This document shows, piece by piece, positions 1 through 8,399 of a DNA stretch of 37,276 bases. How positions within the stretch are numbered: the stretch's first letter is position 1; every line of letters starts with the position of its first letter. A program made the position numbers and the translations under genes. The notes under the pieces were generated by a model, which was not told the origin of the DNA, ran no database searches, and saw nothing but the letters and a program-made list of their open reading frames with translations. Source of the stretch: SURF-32 sp964648365 (GTDB taxonomy: Bacteria; Planctomycetota; Phycisphaerae; UBA1845); assembly GCA_964648365.1 (NCBI GenBank), contig CAZYLK010000044.1, positions 1-37,276 on the forward strand, in the 5' to 3' direction.

Positions 1-252
1 GGAAAACCGCGGCGGCTGGGGTGAGCGAGTCGCCCGCTGGTGATTCAGACGATGCCGCCGAATCCGCGCGGGCTGAAGCCCGCGGCTCGCTGGGTGTTGA
101 GTCCGACGACGGCGGGAACGCTGGCGGGAAGCCCGCGGCGGCTGGGGTGAGCGAGTCGCCCGGTGGTGATTCCGTCGATGCCGGGCCGATGGCGCGGGCT
201 GAAGCCCGCGGCTCGGGGTCGGATACCGGAGGGTCATCCGGGCCCGGCGTTG
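1..252. repeat. 126 bp tandem duplication with GC-rich palindromes
   Basis: Two copies offset by exactly 126 bp, for example CCGCGGCGG at 7-15 and 133-141. Each carries the perfect palindrome CGCGGGCT-GA-AGCCCGCG (67-84 and 193-210). Because 126 is 42 codons, the duplication keeps the reading frame of the overlying ORF. The array may continue upstream of the window. Confidence 0.8.
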
Positions 253-1208
253 CCGCCCGCGGGGGTGATGACTCAGCGGACGAGGAGTCGGCGCCGTGGC
301 GTGTGCCGCTGCTTGCGCGGGCGGGGCTGCTGGGTGGCGGCGCGCGGGCGTTGCATACCTCTGGTGTCGTGCTGGCCACGTGCCTCTACTCGCTCGTCGC
401 GCCGCTCTTGGGTTGGTCGCGGTGGCGGTTTGCGCGGTGGAAGCTGCGGTATCTGTGGCATTACCTGCGGATCACGCTGGTCGGGGCTACGTCGGTGTAC
501 GTCGCGATCGCCGGGGCGATGCTCGGGTTTGTGACGGTGTTCTTCGGGTTTTCGCAGTTGCCCTATCCCGAGGTGACCGTGCCGCTTTTGCGGGAGGAGT
601 TTCTGGCCGCGGCCGGGTACAGCACGTTTCGTGTCATCGGGCCGCTGTTGATCTGCGTGCTGCTGGCGGGGAAGGTGGGGGCGGCGCTGGCGGCAGATAT
701 CGGGGCGCGGCGACACACGAAGCAGTTCGACGCCATGCGCAGCTTCGGTGCCAACCCGGACGCGTACATGCACGGCAATATGGTCATCGCAATGGTGATC
801 TCGATGCCGGTGCTGACGGCGCTAGCGTATCTGACCAACGTGTATGCGTCGCTGGTGGCGTACCTCTTGAGCGCACCGGAGGCGACGCTGGCGACGTTTC
901 GGCGGAATTACTTTTCGACGGTCATGCCGGGCGACGCCGCGGCCGGGGGGGTGGTCGATCCGGTCGGCGGGGGCGGCCCCGCCGCGGTGGGGTGGCTGTA
1001 CGGCGGCGTCTGGCCCGTGGGATCGGGCTGGGTCTTGCTGAAAGTCCTCTGTTGCGGCGTGCTGATCGCCGCCATTGCATACGCGCTGGGCAACCGGCGG
1101 AAGGAGTCGTCGGTGGCCGTCAGCCGGGACACGGGGCTGACCATCTTCTGGGCGTCACTCGGCGTGCTGGCGATTCACACGGCGTTCTCGTTCGTTGAGT
1201 TTGATTGA
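21..1208 (+). CDS. MlaE-type ABC transporter permease, 5' end uncertain
   Basis: Integral membrane protein resembling MlaE/YrbE permeases, the inner-membrane subunit of ABC systems that move phospholipids between membranes. The core lies at about residues 130-300. The segment with IGPLLICVLLAGKVGAALAA, followed by ADIGARRHTKQFDAMRSFG, matches the family's central signature (a Gly-Pro helix, then an E/D-x-G turn and a Q-x-DA helix). Several hydrophobic helices follow, up to the C-terminus. The first 95 or so residues are Ala/Gly/Asp-rich, not family-like, and encoded by a 126 bp duplication with palindromes. Translation may really begin at GTG 303 or ATG 189, or the frame, open to the window edge, may start upstream. 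No partner ATPase or MCE gene is visible; they could lie upstream. The family call is fairly firm, the start is not. Confidence 0.65.
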   Translation: MSESPAGDSDDAAESARAEARGSLGVESDDGGNAGGKPAAAGVSESPGGDSVDAGPMARAEARGSGSDTGGSSGPGVAARGGDDSADEESAPWRVPLLARAGLLGGGARALHTSGVVLATCLYSLVAPLLGWSRWRFARWKLRYLWHYLRITLVGATSVYVAIAGAMLGFVTVFFGFSQLPYPEVTVPLLREEFLAAAGYSTFRVIGPLLICVLLAGKVGAALAADIGARRHTKQFDAMRSFGANPDAYMHGNMVIAMVISMPVLTALAYLTNVYASLVAYLLSAPEATLATFRRNYFSTVMPGDAAAGGVVDPVGGGGPAAVGWLYGGVWPVGSGWVLLKVLCCGVLIAAIAYALGNRRKESSVAVSRDTGLTIFWASLGVLAIHTAFSFVEFD

Positions 1209-1299
1209 TCGGGCAGTTCGGTGGGATCGGCAGTCGCCGCAAGGCGAACGTCAGCCGTCGCATGTTGCGCACGACGCCGCGGGCACTGCTCAGAGAGCA

Positions 1300-1437
1300 G
1301 TGGCACCAAGCGGCACCCGTGTGGCACCAAGCGGCACCCGTGTGGCACCAGAGCGGCACCCGTGTGGCATCCGTGCGGCACCTGTGTGGCACCAGAGCGG
1401 CACCCGTGTGGCACCCGTGCGGCGCCAGAGCGGCATT
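1300..1437. repeat. Tandem array of about six 21-22 bp GTGGCACC units
   Basis: Units start at 1300, 1321, 1342, 1364, 1386 and 1408. The consensus is GTGGCACCA(G)AGCGGCACCC followed by GT. The last four form two copies of a 44 bp higher-order unit (1342-1385, 1386-1429). The array fills most of the gap between two convergent genes (1209-1499). No clear terminator hairpin with a T-run is seen there. Confidence 0.85.
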
Positions 1438-1499
1438 GGAGTGACGCCGAGGTTACGCCAAAGCGGCGCGGATGCGACGTCCGCGCCGCACGCCCCGTT

Positions 1500-2420
1500 C
1501 TAGCGGCAACTCGTCTCCGCGGTGACGCCGCACTCGCTGAGTTCGACGACATGGTTGCCTGTGTCCACCGGGCACCAACTGATCTTGGACTTCCCGTCGC
1601 CGTCGACCTGGGCGGGCGTGGCGTTCTGGCCGTCGAGCAGGAACGTTACCACAGCGCCGGGGACGCCCTTCTTGAGTTTGGCAATCACCCGGTTGCCGCA
1701 GTTCTTGGACTTGCACTTGGCTTTGAGTTTTTCCTTGGAGGTGCAGTCGCCGCCGCTGCCTTCCAAACGCCAGGAGAGCACGGCGTTGCCGCGAAAATTG
1801 TGCGGAACCCAGTCGGTGGTGTTCCATAGTCCGCGATACCGATTGTTGTGGTCCTCATATCCGTCCCGAACGTGGGAGGGGTGGCCAATGGGCGGCTGGG
1901 TGACCGAGGCGATGAACCAGAACCAGTCGCCGTTGGTCTGAATGTCGAGCGGCTGAAAGTTGACCCACCAGGTGCCTTCTTCGAGTTCGATGTCTGCGCC
2001 GGAGAGGTCCATGTCGATGCGCCAGCCCTTGTATCGCAGGGGCGTGGGTATTTCGGTGGCCTCGAAGTGGTCGGGCGTCACGACGTACTCGTATGCGACG
2101 TCTTCATGCGGCTTGCCGTCATTGTCGCGATAGAACTGGACCCAGACGCCCTCAGCCGGGTAGGTGTCGTTGTAGGCGTTCAGATCCATGACTGCCCGGG
2201 TCAGCCTGCTGGGCTGGTCGACGACGAAGTCCTCCGCGATCTGCGCATCGGTGACTGCCCCCAAGGGACCGTTCAGCCCGCCGATGGCGTTGCCGACGCC
2301 GGCGTCCATGTAGCCCTCGTCGTAGATCCAGAGGGAATCGTAGATGACATCGGCTGCTGCGACGCGGGCAAAGGCCGCGAGTGCCAGAGCGGTGCAGAGT
2401 GCAATACGAGCGGCTGACAT
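1500..2420 (-). CDS. Secreted protein of unknown function
   Basis: I do not recognise a named family. The chosen start (ATG 2420) follows a GGTGGAGG-like ribosome site at 2428-2435 and gives a clear signal peptide: MSAAR, a hydrophobic stretch, and a cut near ARVAAA-DVIYDS. A longer frame upstream would bury this peptide, so it was not used. The first two thirds are rich in Trp, Tyr and Asp and look like an all-beta sandwich of the type seen in secreted planctomycete proteins (inference). The C-terminal 75 or so residues form a separate module with several Cys residues and a Lys-rich CTSKEKLKAKCKSKNCGNR start, possibly disulfide-bonded. It is the only minus-strand gene in the window, with its own divergent upstream gap and no link to the flagellar operon. 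Confidence 0.75.
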   Translation of the reverse strand: MSAARIALCTALALAAFARVAAADVIYDSLWIYDEGYMDAGVGNAIGGLNGPLGAVTDAQIAEDFVVDQPSRLTRAVMDLNAYNDTYPAEGVWVQFYRDNDGKPHEDVAYEYVVTPDHFEATEIPTPLRYKGWRIDMDLSGADIELEEGTWWVNFQPLDIQTNGDWFWFIASVTQPPIGHPSHVRDGYEDHNNRYRGLWNTTDWVPHNFRGNAVLSWRLEGSGGDCTSKEKLKAKCKSKNCGNRVIAKLKKGVPGAVVTFLLDGQNATPAQVDGDGKSKISWCPVDTGNHVVELSECGVTAETSCR

Positions 2421-2572
2421 GAACGGGCCTCCACCAGGAACCGGCGGGATGGTTGCGGCCGTTTCCCCCGAAACGGTCTCTTCTCCAACGCCTGCATCAT
2501 ACCTGGATGGCACGGTCGAAGCAACGTCCGACGCGCCGGCCCGGCGGCTCAACGGGGGTGATCCAAGCACCT

Positions 2573-2752
2573 GCTTTGCTCACCACGGCCTCGAAGACGA
2601 GACCGTGGCACCCGCCCGCTTTGCTCACCACGGCCTCGAAGACGAGACCGTGGCACCCGCCCGCTTCGCTCACCACGGCCCCGAAGACGAGACCGCGGCA
2701 CTCGGCTACTTCGCTCAGCACGGCCTCGAAGACGAGACCGTGGCACCCACCG
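2573..2752. repeat. Four tandem 45 bp units, each with a hairpin
   Basis: Units begin at 2573, 2618, 2663 and about 2708. Each contains CCACGG-C-CTCG-AAGA-CGAG-A-CCGTGG (2583-2608 in the first), a 10 bp stem with one C/A mismatch, followed by CACCC. The same hairpin design recurs once in each orientation at 30254-30384. The array lies in the 672 bp divergent gap between the secreted-protein gene and ggt. No reading frame here looks real. Confidence 0.85.
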
Positions 2753-2950
2753 AGCCGGTCACGCCATCCGCCGCGACCGTCACGCCGCCTGCCCGCGATC
2801 GCGGGGTCGGATGCGTGACGCTGCGGGCGGGGCTGCCGGGCGTGAGGACGCACGCAACTCGGAGTAGGATGTCCCAGGGAAGGGAGGTTGCGTCAGGCTG
2901 CGGCGGCGCGTCGCGGGGCCGCGGCCGCAACGGCGGGTCGTTACCGGCGA

Positions 2951-3052
2951 TTGCACGCAGGCCGATCGCGCGGTTACGCGCAGGCCGTTCGCGAGCTTGC
3001 GCGGAAGCCGATCGCGCGTTACGCGGAAGCCGATCGCGTGGTTGCGCGGAGG
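2951..3052. repeat. Four and a half 22-23 bp tandem units upstream of ggt
   Basis: Units start at 2951, 2974, 2997, 3019 and 3042 (partial) and resemble TTGCGCGGAAGCCGATCGCG. The core GCCGATCGCG is nearly self-complementary. The array ends about 40 bp before the ggt start codon, so it could affect its leader or simply be spacer DNA. Between the 45 bp array and this one (2753-2950) nothing recognisable is seen. Confidence 0.8.
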
Positions 3053-3092
3053 AGGATGGCGTAGTCGCGCAGGTCTTCGAGGAGGACGTACG

Positions 3093-4853
3093 ATGATTCG
3101 AGCGAGCGGGTGGGGCGTCGGGTGTGTGATCGTGCTGGCGTTGTGGTCGAGCGGCTGCCGGCACGAGCGTCCGGACTGGGTGGCGCACGGCCGGCAGTGC
3201 ATGGTGGCCAGCGACTCGGCGGATGCCTCGGCGGCCGGGCTGGAGATACTGGCGGCTGGGGGTAACGCCATCGACGCGGCCACGGCGGTCTCGTTCGCGC
3301 TGGGCGTCACCCGGCCTTACAGCACGGGCATCGGCGGCGGCGGCTTTCTGATCGCCCGGATGGCCGACGGGCGGGTCTACGTGTTCGACTATCGTGAGGC
3401 CGCGCCGCGGCGGGCGCGGCCGGACATGTACGTCCGTGGAGAGGATGGGCGGCCGGTGCCGGAACGGGCCAGTCGCGACGGGCACCTGGCCGTGGGCGTG
3501 CCGGGGCTGGTGGCGGGGCGACAGGCCGTGCTGGATGAACTGGGCACGATGCCGTGGGAACGCACGCTGCAACCGGCGATCCGCCTGGCCCGCGAGGGCT
3601 TTCTGATCGACAAGCACTTTACCGAGGCTGCGAACGAAGCGCTCAAGCGTTACGCCGAAGATGTGTCGCTCGTGACACGCTGCGGATACGTCTATCGAAC
3701 GTATCTGAACGGCGGGCACCCGTTTCCGATCGGGCATCGGCTCAGGCAGCCGGCGCTGGCGCGGCTGATGGAGACGCTGGCGGCAGAAGGGGCGGGCGTC
3801 TTCACGGCGGGGCGGGTGGCGACGGCGATCGAGCGGGAGATGGCGGCGCACGGCGGGATCGTGGTTGCGGCCGACCTGCGCGACTATCAGGTGCGGCGGC
3901 GCGAGCCGATTCTGGCGACGTATCGGGGTCATGACATCATCACCATGCCGCCGCCGTCGTCGGGCGGGATTGCGATCGCGCAGACGCTGAACATTCTCGA
4001 ACGATTCGACCTGCATGATGTCCGGCGCGAATCGGAGGGGCGCGCGGATCACCTGATGGTCGAGGCGTTCAAACATGCCTTCGCGGACCGGGCGCGATAC
4101 CTGGCCGATGCAGACTTCGCGCCGGTGCCGGTCGAGTTGCTGACGTCGAAAGGGTACGCGCGATCGCTGCGCGTGGATGAGCGGCACGTGCCGGCGATCT
4201 CACTTGAGCGTTACGGCACGGTGCAACGTGCCGACGCGGCGGGCGGGGCAGGCCATGACGCGGCGCAGCTTCCCGACGACTCCGGCACCAGCCACTACTC
4301 GATCGTCGATCGCTGGGGCAACGTCGTGGTGGCGACGGAGACGATCAATACGGAGTTCGGATCGCTGGCTGCCGTGGAGGAATGGGGCCTGATCCTGAAC
4401 AACGAGATGGACGACTTTACGTCGCGGCCGGGCGAGCCGAACGCTTACGGGCTGATCCAGTCGGACCGCAACGCGCCGCAGCCGGGCAAGCGGCCCTTGT
4501 CGAGCATGTCGCCGACGATCGTGCTGAAGCGCGACAAGCCGGTGTTGATGCTGGGCGCGTCGGGCGGGCCGCGGATCATCACCTCGGTGCTGAACGTGAT
4601 GATCAACGTGCTGGATTTCGGCTTATCGCTGGAAGATGCGATGACCGCGCCGCGGCCGCACCATCAATGGCAGCCGGACGTGCTCTACTTCGACCAGGCG
4701 CCGACGGACCCGCTGGCGGAAGACCTGCGTTCGCGCGGCTATGAGATCGCCGACGAGCGGAAGACGGGCATCGTGCAGGCGATCGTGCGGCGCTTCGGCG
4801 GCTGGGAGGGGGCCAGCGACCCGAGGAAAGGCGGCCGGCCGGCGGGGGGGTGA
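3093..4853 (+). CDS. ggt: Gamma-glutamyltransferase
   Basis: Gamma-glutamyltranspeptidase of the Ntn-hydrolase fold. It transfers or hydrolyses the gamma-glutamyl group of glutathione and related compounds in the cell envelope. The 586-residue protein has the family blocks GNAIDAATA (57-65), GIGGGGF (79-85), PPPSSGGIA (286-294), the self-cleavage site with predicted nucleophile Thr399 in DSGTSHYSIVD, RPLSSMSPTIV (467-477) and GASGGPRI (488-495). The precursor should autocleave before Thr399 into large and small subunits. The start at ATG 3093 follows GGAGG (3081-3085). The N-terminus has a hydrophobic stretch ending in WSSGC (Cys22). This is either a plain signal peptide or a weak lipoprotein site, since the -3 residue is not the usual Leu. 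It stands alone, with repeat arrays on both sides. Confidence 0.93.
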   Translation: MIRASGWGVGCVIVLALWSSGCRHERPDWVAHGRQCMVASDSADASAAGLEILAAGGNAIDAATAVSFALGVTRPYSTGIGGGGFLIARMADGRVYVFDYREAAPRRARPDMYVRGEDGRPVPERASRDGHLAVGVPGLVAGRQAVLDELGTMPWERTLQPAIRLAREGFLIDKHFTEAANEALKRYAEDVSLVTRCGYVYRTYLNGGHPFPIGHRLRQPALARLMETLAAEGAGVFTAGRVATAIEREMAAHGGIVVAADLRDYQVRRREPILATYRGHDIITMPPPSSGGIAIAQTLNILERFDLHDVRRESEGRADHLMVEAFKHAFADRARYLADADFAPVPVELLTSKGYARSLRVDERHVPAISLERYGTVQRADAAGGAGHDAAQLPDDSGTSHYSIVDRWGNVVVATETINTEFGSLAAVEEWGLILNNEMDDFTSRPGEPNAYGLIQSDRNAPQPGKRPLSSMSPTIVLKRDKPVLMLGASGGPRIITSVLNVMINVLDFGLSLEDAMTAPRPHHQWQPDVLYFDQAPTDPLAEDLRSRGYEIADERKTGIVQAIVRRFGGWEGASDPRKGGRPAGG

Positions 4854-4907
4854 ATGTCGAATGTCGAATGTCGAATGACGAGTGATGAATGGTGAATGGC
4901 GGGTGAC
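4852..4907. repeat. Heptamer array (GAATGNC)8 starting inside the ggt stop codon
   Basis: Eight consecutive 7 bp units in perfect register: GAATGTC three times, then GAATGAC, GAGTGAT, GAATGGT, GAATGGC and GGGTGAC. The first unit uses the GA of the ggt TGA stop (4851-4853). A second array of this family follows the stop codon of the sigma-54 regulator at 11256. The rest of 4908-5166 holds a candidate promoter and otherwise nothing recognisable. Confidence 0.85.
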
Positions 4908-4969
4908 GAGAAGTGCCACCCGCCGATGTTGTCACGCACCCCGCATCCCTTTGATCTCTGCCGGGCGGG

Positions 4970-4998
4970 TTGACCGGGGTGCGGGATTCGCGGACAAT
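4970..4998 (+). promoter_or_regulatory. Candidate housekeeping-type promoter
   Basis: TTGACC (4970-4975) and GACAAT (4993-4998) are separated by exactly 17 bp, a 5/6 and 4/6 match to the -35 and -10 consensus. They lie about 170 bp upstream of the small secreted-protein gene. Chance matches are possible, although both boxes are AT-richer than their surroundings. Confidence 0.35.
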
Positions 4999-5166
4999 GG
5001 CCGACAGTCATTGCGCTGTCCGGGCCGGGAACGCGGGTGACGCATACGTGCGTTTTGGTGCGTGGGGTCGGGCGGGCCAGCGGCTGCGGGCGCAGCCATG
5101 TTTGCGGGCCGCTTCGATCGTCGCACTTCGGGACTCGACACAGTTTATTTCAGAGGAGAAGCAGTC

Positions 5167-5583
5167 ATGATCCATCTCGCCATGCTGGCGGCGGCGGCGG
5201 CGCTTTGCGCGGTTTCAGCCGAACGCCTTGACGGTCAGGAAGGCGCGGACGCCTCGCCCGCGTTCGCGGCGCCGGCGTCCGTCACCGACCTGGGGGACGG
5301 CGACGCCCAGTCGTCGCCCTGTTTCGCATCCCGGGCGAAGTACGGCAGGAACGATCGCATCATCGTCCGTCTGACCCGTCTCTACGAGGATTATCCTGCC
5401 ATTCTGACCCTGCTGAACGTGGACGGTCAGACCATCGACCGGCTTGAGGTTCCGCCCTCGCCGAGCACGAGGGCCAAGGTCAAGTTCACGGGCGTGAGTT
5501 GCGGCGGCGCTCCGCACGAAGTCTCGGGCACTTACGGCGAGTATCGCTGTCACACTGTGCGCGTACGCGGCACCTGCGGCTGA
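5167..5583 (+). CDS. Small secreted protein of unknown function
   Basis: A 138-residue protein with no recognised family. The start at ATG 5167 has GAGGAG at 5153-5158, 8 bp upstream, and gives a signal peptide (MIHLAMLAAAAALCAVSA). The mature part begins with an Ala/Asp-rich linker. It ends with a compact, probably beta-rich module of about 85 residues carrying Cys in SPCF, VSCGG, YRCH and GTCG, so disulfides are likely. The order of features in this module (an I/V-R-L strand, DGQ, a K-x-K segment, Cys, His-x-V, terminal Cys) echoes the C-terminal module of the secreted protein at 1500-2420. That suggests a shared domain, which I infer by eye only. It probably forms a single-gene transcription unit. 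Confidence 0.7.
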   Translation: MIHLAMLAAAAALCAVSAERLDGQEGADASPAFAAPASVTDLGDGDAQSSPCFASRAKYGRNDRIIVRLTRLYEDYPAILTLLNVDGQTIDRLEVPPSPSTRAKVKFTGVSCGGAPHEVSGTYGEYRCHTVRVRGTCG

Positions 5584-5695
5584 CGGTTGTCGGCGGCGGA
5601 ACAGGCCGCTGCACGGTGTTGCCGTAAGCCCGGAGCCTCCCGGCGCCCGGCGTTCACGCGCTTTCATGCCGCGCGTACACCGGTTCCAAATCGAT

Positions 5696-5741
5696 GCCAC
5701 ACTCAGCGTCCCGCCTTGAAGGGTGAGGCGCTGCGTGTGGC
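5696..5741. terminator. Large imperfect inverted repeat, possible terminator or REP-like element
   Basis: GCCACAC-T-CAGCG (5696-5708) pairs with CGCTG-C-GTGTGGC (5729-5741): 12 bp with one mismatch around a 20 nt loop. It lies 113 bp after the small secreted-protein gene. No T-run follows, so termination is only one option. The remainder of 5584-6031 shows no convincing gene. Confidence 0.4.
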
Positions 5742-6031
5742 AGCTTGAACCCAAGAGGCTCCCCGAATGGCCCACCCCGCGCGGCAATACTGAGACGCAG
5801 GTTTTTCCCACGCGAGTGCGGGCAAAACATCCGTCCGGATGAGCATGCGTCTGTCGACTGGCGCTACTGAAAGCGGTGCGCGCGCAGGGTGCGTCATCGG
5901 ACCATCCAGCCGTGAAGCGGCGCGTCCACCCTCGGTTGCCATCAAGCCGTCCGGCAGGAATTGCCGACAAGACTGGGTGCCCGCGTCAGGAGGATTCGGG
6001 TGGCTTGGGACGATGGCTCAGGAGGAGCGTG

Positions 6032-8386
6032 GTGGCGACGTGGCCGGAACTTCGACGACGGATCGCGGGCAAGTGGCAACTGCCGCTGTTCGTGGTGTCG
6101 CTCGGGGCGCTGGCCGGGTCGTTCCTGATCGCCAAGCCCTCACCTGAAGACTATCCCCTCAGCGCGATCATCGGTGAACTGGACGAGCTGATCGAAGGCA
6201 AGGTCTACGCGGCCGCGCTGCGCATGGCCGAAGCGACGCTGGTCGAGGCGCCCCTGCCGCAGGAAGAGCTGGCGCCGGTGCAGCTTCGCGTGGCGCGATC
6301 GCTGGTGCGATTGGCGCTGGACGAGCGGCGCGGCAACGCGGCGCTGGGGGAGAAGGCCGTCGGGCATTTTGAGTTCGCCGAGCAGCACGGGCTGACGCTC
6401 AATGCCGACGATCACGAGCTGTGGGGGCGGGCGCTGGCGTGGACGGGCAACCATCCGCGCGCGGTGCAGCGTTACGACGCGGCCGTCGCGATGGACGGGC
6501 CGCGGCTGGACTTGCAGCGCGATGCGCTGTCGCTGCGGCTTTCCGGGAAGGCGCCCTGGATTGATGAGCCGCTGGAATCGCTGGATCGCTTTGCCTCGTC
6601 CTGTGGCGACCGGCTCGATCTGAGCTTCTGGGCGGTCGAACAGGAACTGCATCTGCTTAACGCCGCGGGACGCGACGACGAGTCCGCCACGGTGCTCGGC
6701 CGACACGCGGACCGCTTTAACAGCAGCGATTTTTCGCCGGACTTCGAATATCTCGAATCGCTGGTGCTGTACTGGACCGGCCGGCTGGATGAAGCCGAAC
6801 TGCGGCTTCGCGCGTTGCGGAACCAGTCGCCGCCGGGCGGCGTGCTGGATGCGAAGACGGGCTGGCTGCTGGGACGCGTGCTGCTGGGTGACGGCGACGG
6901 GCGTGCGTTCGAGGCGATGTCGTTCTTTCAGAACGTGATCGAGACGCATCCGCCGGGGCCGTATCGCGTCGCGTCGCGCATCGGGCTGGCGGAAGCGCTC
7001 GCAAATCTCGAACGCGTCGACGAAGCGGCCGAAGCGTATGCACTGGCGATCGACGAATCCGCCGACATCGACCCGCATTACCTCGCGAATCGCGACGTGC
7101 TCCGCGTGTCGCTGACCGTTCACTCGGATATCCTCCGCCATCGGGGCGACCTTCCGGCGGCAGTGAAACTGGAATCGCTGAACGAGGCGCTGATGTCGGA
7201 CGCGGGCGACGAAGCGCGCATTCGGCACTACCGCCGGCTGGGCGCGCTGCACGAGTCGCTGGCGGATGAACTGGAACGCGCGGCCGCGGCCGAGGGCGCG
7301 GCAATGGCGCCCGAGGTGCGTGAAGGCCTCCGTACGCACGCGGGTCTGGCGGCCGATGCGATGCTGACGCTGAGCGGGCTGCTGACCGGCCGGCCCGACG
7401 AGGCGGCTCAGGCCTACCTGCAAGCGGCCCGCCTCGCGCATCGCTCCGGCGATCGACCGCGGGCGGCGACGCTCTTTACGGACTTCGTTGACGCCTTCCC
7501 GGAAAGCCCGGACGTATCGAGCGCACTGCTGCTGGCGGGCGACGTACGCCGCGAAATGGGCGAGCCGGAGGTGGCGATCGAGGCCTACCGTCGTTGCGTA
7601 CGGGACTTCCCGGATTCCCTGAATGCGGCGCGGGCGCTGCTGCCGATGGCGCGGGCGTATATGGCGATGCGGCCGCGGGAACTGGACCTGGCGTACAAGA
7701 CGCTGCGGCTGGTCGTCGATGACTCGCGCGTTTTCACACCGGAAGCTCAGGAATATGCCGAAGCATTGTTTCTCCTGGGCGACGTACTCAATCAGAGCGG
7801 TCGATTTGAAGAGGCGATCACCGTGCTGGAGGAAGCGCGGCAGCGCTATCCGACCGATCCGCGCCTGCAACGCGTGCTCTACATCCTTGCCGATTCGTAC
7901 CGTCAGAGCGGCATGGCCCTGAAAGAGGACCTCAAGAGCGCCAAGCACGTCGGCGAGGTCGGGCAGATTCGCGAGACGGCTCAGCAGCGGCTGGAAACGG
8001 CGCGCCGGCTCTATCGCAACCTGATCATCGACTACGAAGGACGTCAGACGCCGTTGCAGACGATCGACCGGGTCTATTACCGCCACGCACTGCTCTACGA
8101 GGCGGACTGTCATTTCGAGAACCACCGCTACGCCGAAGCGCTCGAACTCTACGAGGCCGCGGCCGGGACGCTGGCCCATACGACGGCCGCGCTGGCGGCG
8201 TATGTTCAGATGATCAACTGTCACGTTTTTCTCGGGCAGCCGGTGGAAGCGGCGGCGGCGCTGACGCGGGCGCGGGTGTTGACGCGGACGCTGCCCGATC
8301 GGGCGTTCGACGCAGACTTTTCGCCCGAGACGCGGGCGGACTGGCAGCGGTATCTGGACTGGGTGGAAAAGGCGGAACTGTTCTGA
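6032..8386 (+). CDS. Membrane-anchored TPR-repeat protein
   Basis: A 784-residue protein with one N-terminal membrane anchor (LPLFVVSLGALAGSFLIA, about residues 17-34). The rest is almost entirely alpha-helical repeats of TPR character, for example the EAITVLEEARQRYPTDPRLQ and EVAIEAYRRCVRDFPDSLNA stretches. The repeats should therefore face the periplasm and act as a protein-protein scaffold. GTG 6032 was chosen because GGAGGA (6021-6026) lies 5 bp upstream. GTG 6029 is too close to it, and the open frame back to 5876 has no good ribosome site and is not hydrophobic. Its stop is 13 bp before the FlgN-like gene, so it probably heads the operon with the flagellar regulators. A role in flagellar assembly is possible but rests on context only. 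Confidence 0.8.
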   Translation: MATWPELRRRIAGKWQLPLFVVSLGALAGSFLIAKPSPEDYPLSAIIGELDELIEGKVYAAALRMAEATLVEAPLPQEELAPVQLRVARSLVRLALDERRGNAALGEKAVGHFEFAEQHGLTLNADDHELWGRALAWTGNHPRAVQRYDAAVAMDGPRLDLQRDALSLRLSGKAPWIDEPLESLDRFASSCGDRLDLSFWAVEQELHLLNAAGRDDESATVLGRHADRFNSSDFSPDFEYLESLVLYWTGRLDEAELRLRALRNQSPPGGVLDAKTGWLLGRVLLGDGDGRAFEAMSFFQNVIETHPPGPYRVASRIGLAEALANLERVDEAAEAYALAIDESADIDPHYLANRDVLRVSLTVHSDILRHRGDLPAAVKLESLNEALMSDAGDEARIRHYRRLGALHESLADELERAAAAEGAAMAPEVREGLRTHAGLAADAMLTLSGLLTGRPDEAAQAYLQAARLAHRSGDRPRAATLFTDFVDAFPESPDVSSALLLAGDVRREMGEPEVAIEAYRRCVRDFPDSLNAARALLPMARAYMAMRPRELDLAYKTLRLVVDDSRVFTPEAQEYAEALFLLGDVLNQSGRFEEAITVLEEARQRYPTDPRLQRVLYILADSYRQSGMALKEDLKSAKHVGEVGQIRETAQQRLETARRLYRNLIIDYEGRQTPLQTIDRVYYRHALLYEADCHFENHRYAEALELYEAAAGTLAHTTAALAAYVQMINCHVFLGQPVEAAAALTRARVLTRTLPDRAFDADFSPETRADWQRYLDWVEKAELF

Positions 8387-8399
8387 AAGGCGCCGCGCG

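Noticed and set aside
1221..1829. Plus-strand frame across the GTGGCACC array
   Set aside because: The repetitive HPCGT-type product runs antisense into a better-supported secreted-protein gene.
2573..2752. CRISPR array
   Set aside because: Units abut without unique spacers and there are no cas genes. The 7-8 bp arrays likewise have no spacers.
2344..3096. Plus-strand open frame spanning the divergent gap before ggt
   Set aside because: It translates the 45 bp and 23 bp repeat arrays, overlaps the signal peptide of the minus-strand gene and has no protein-like composition.
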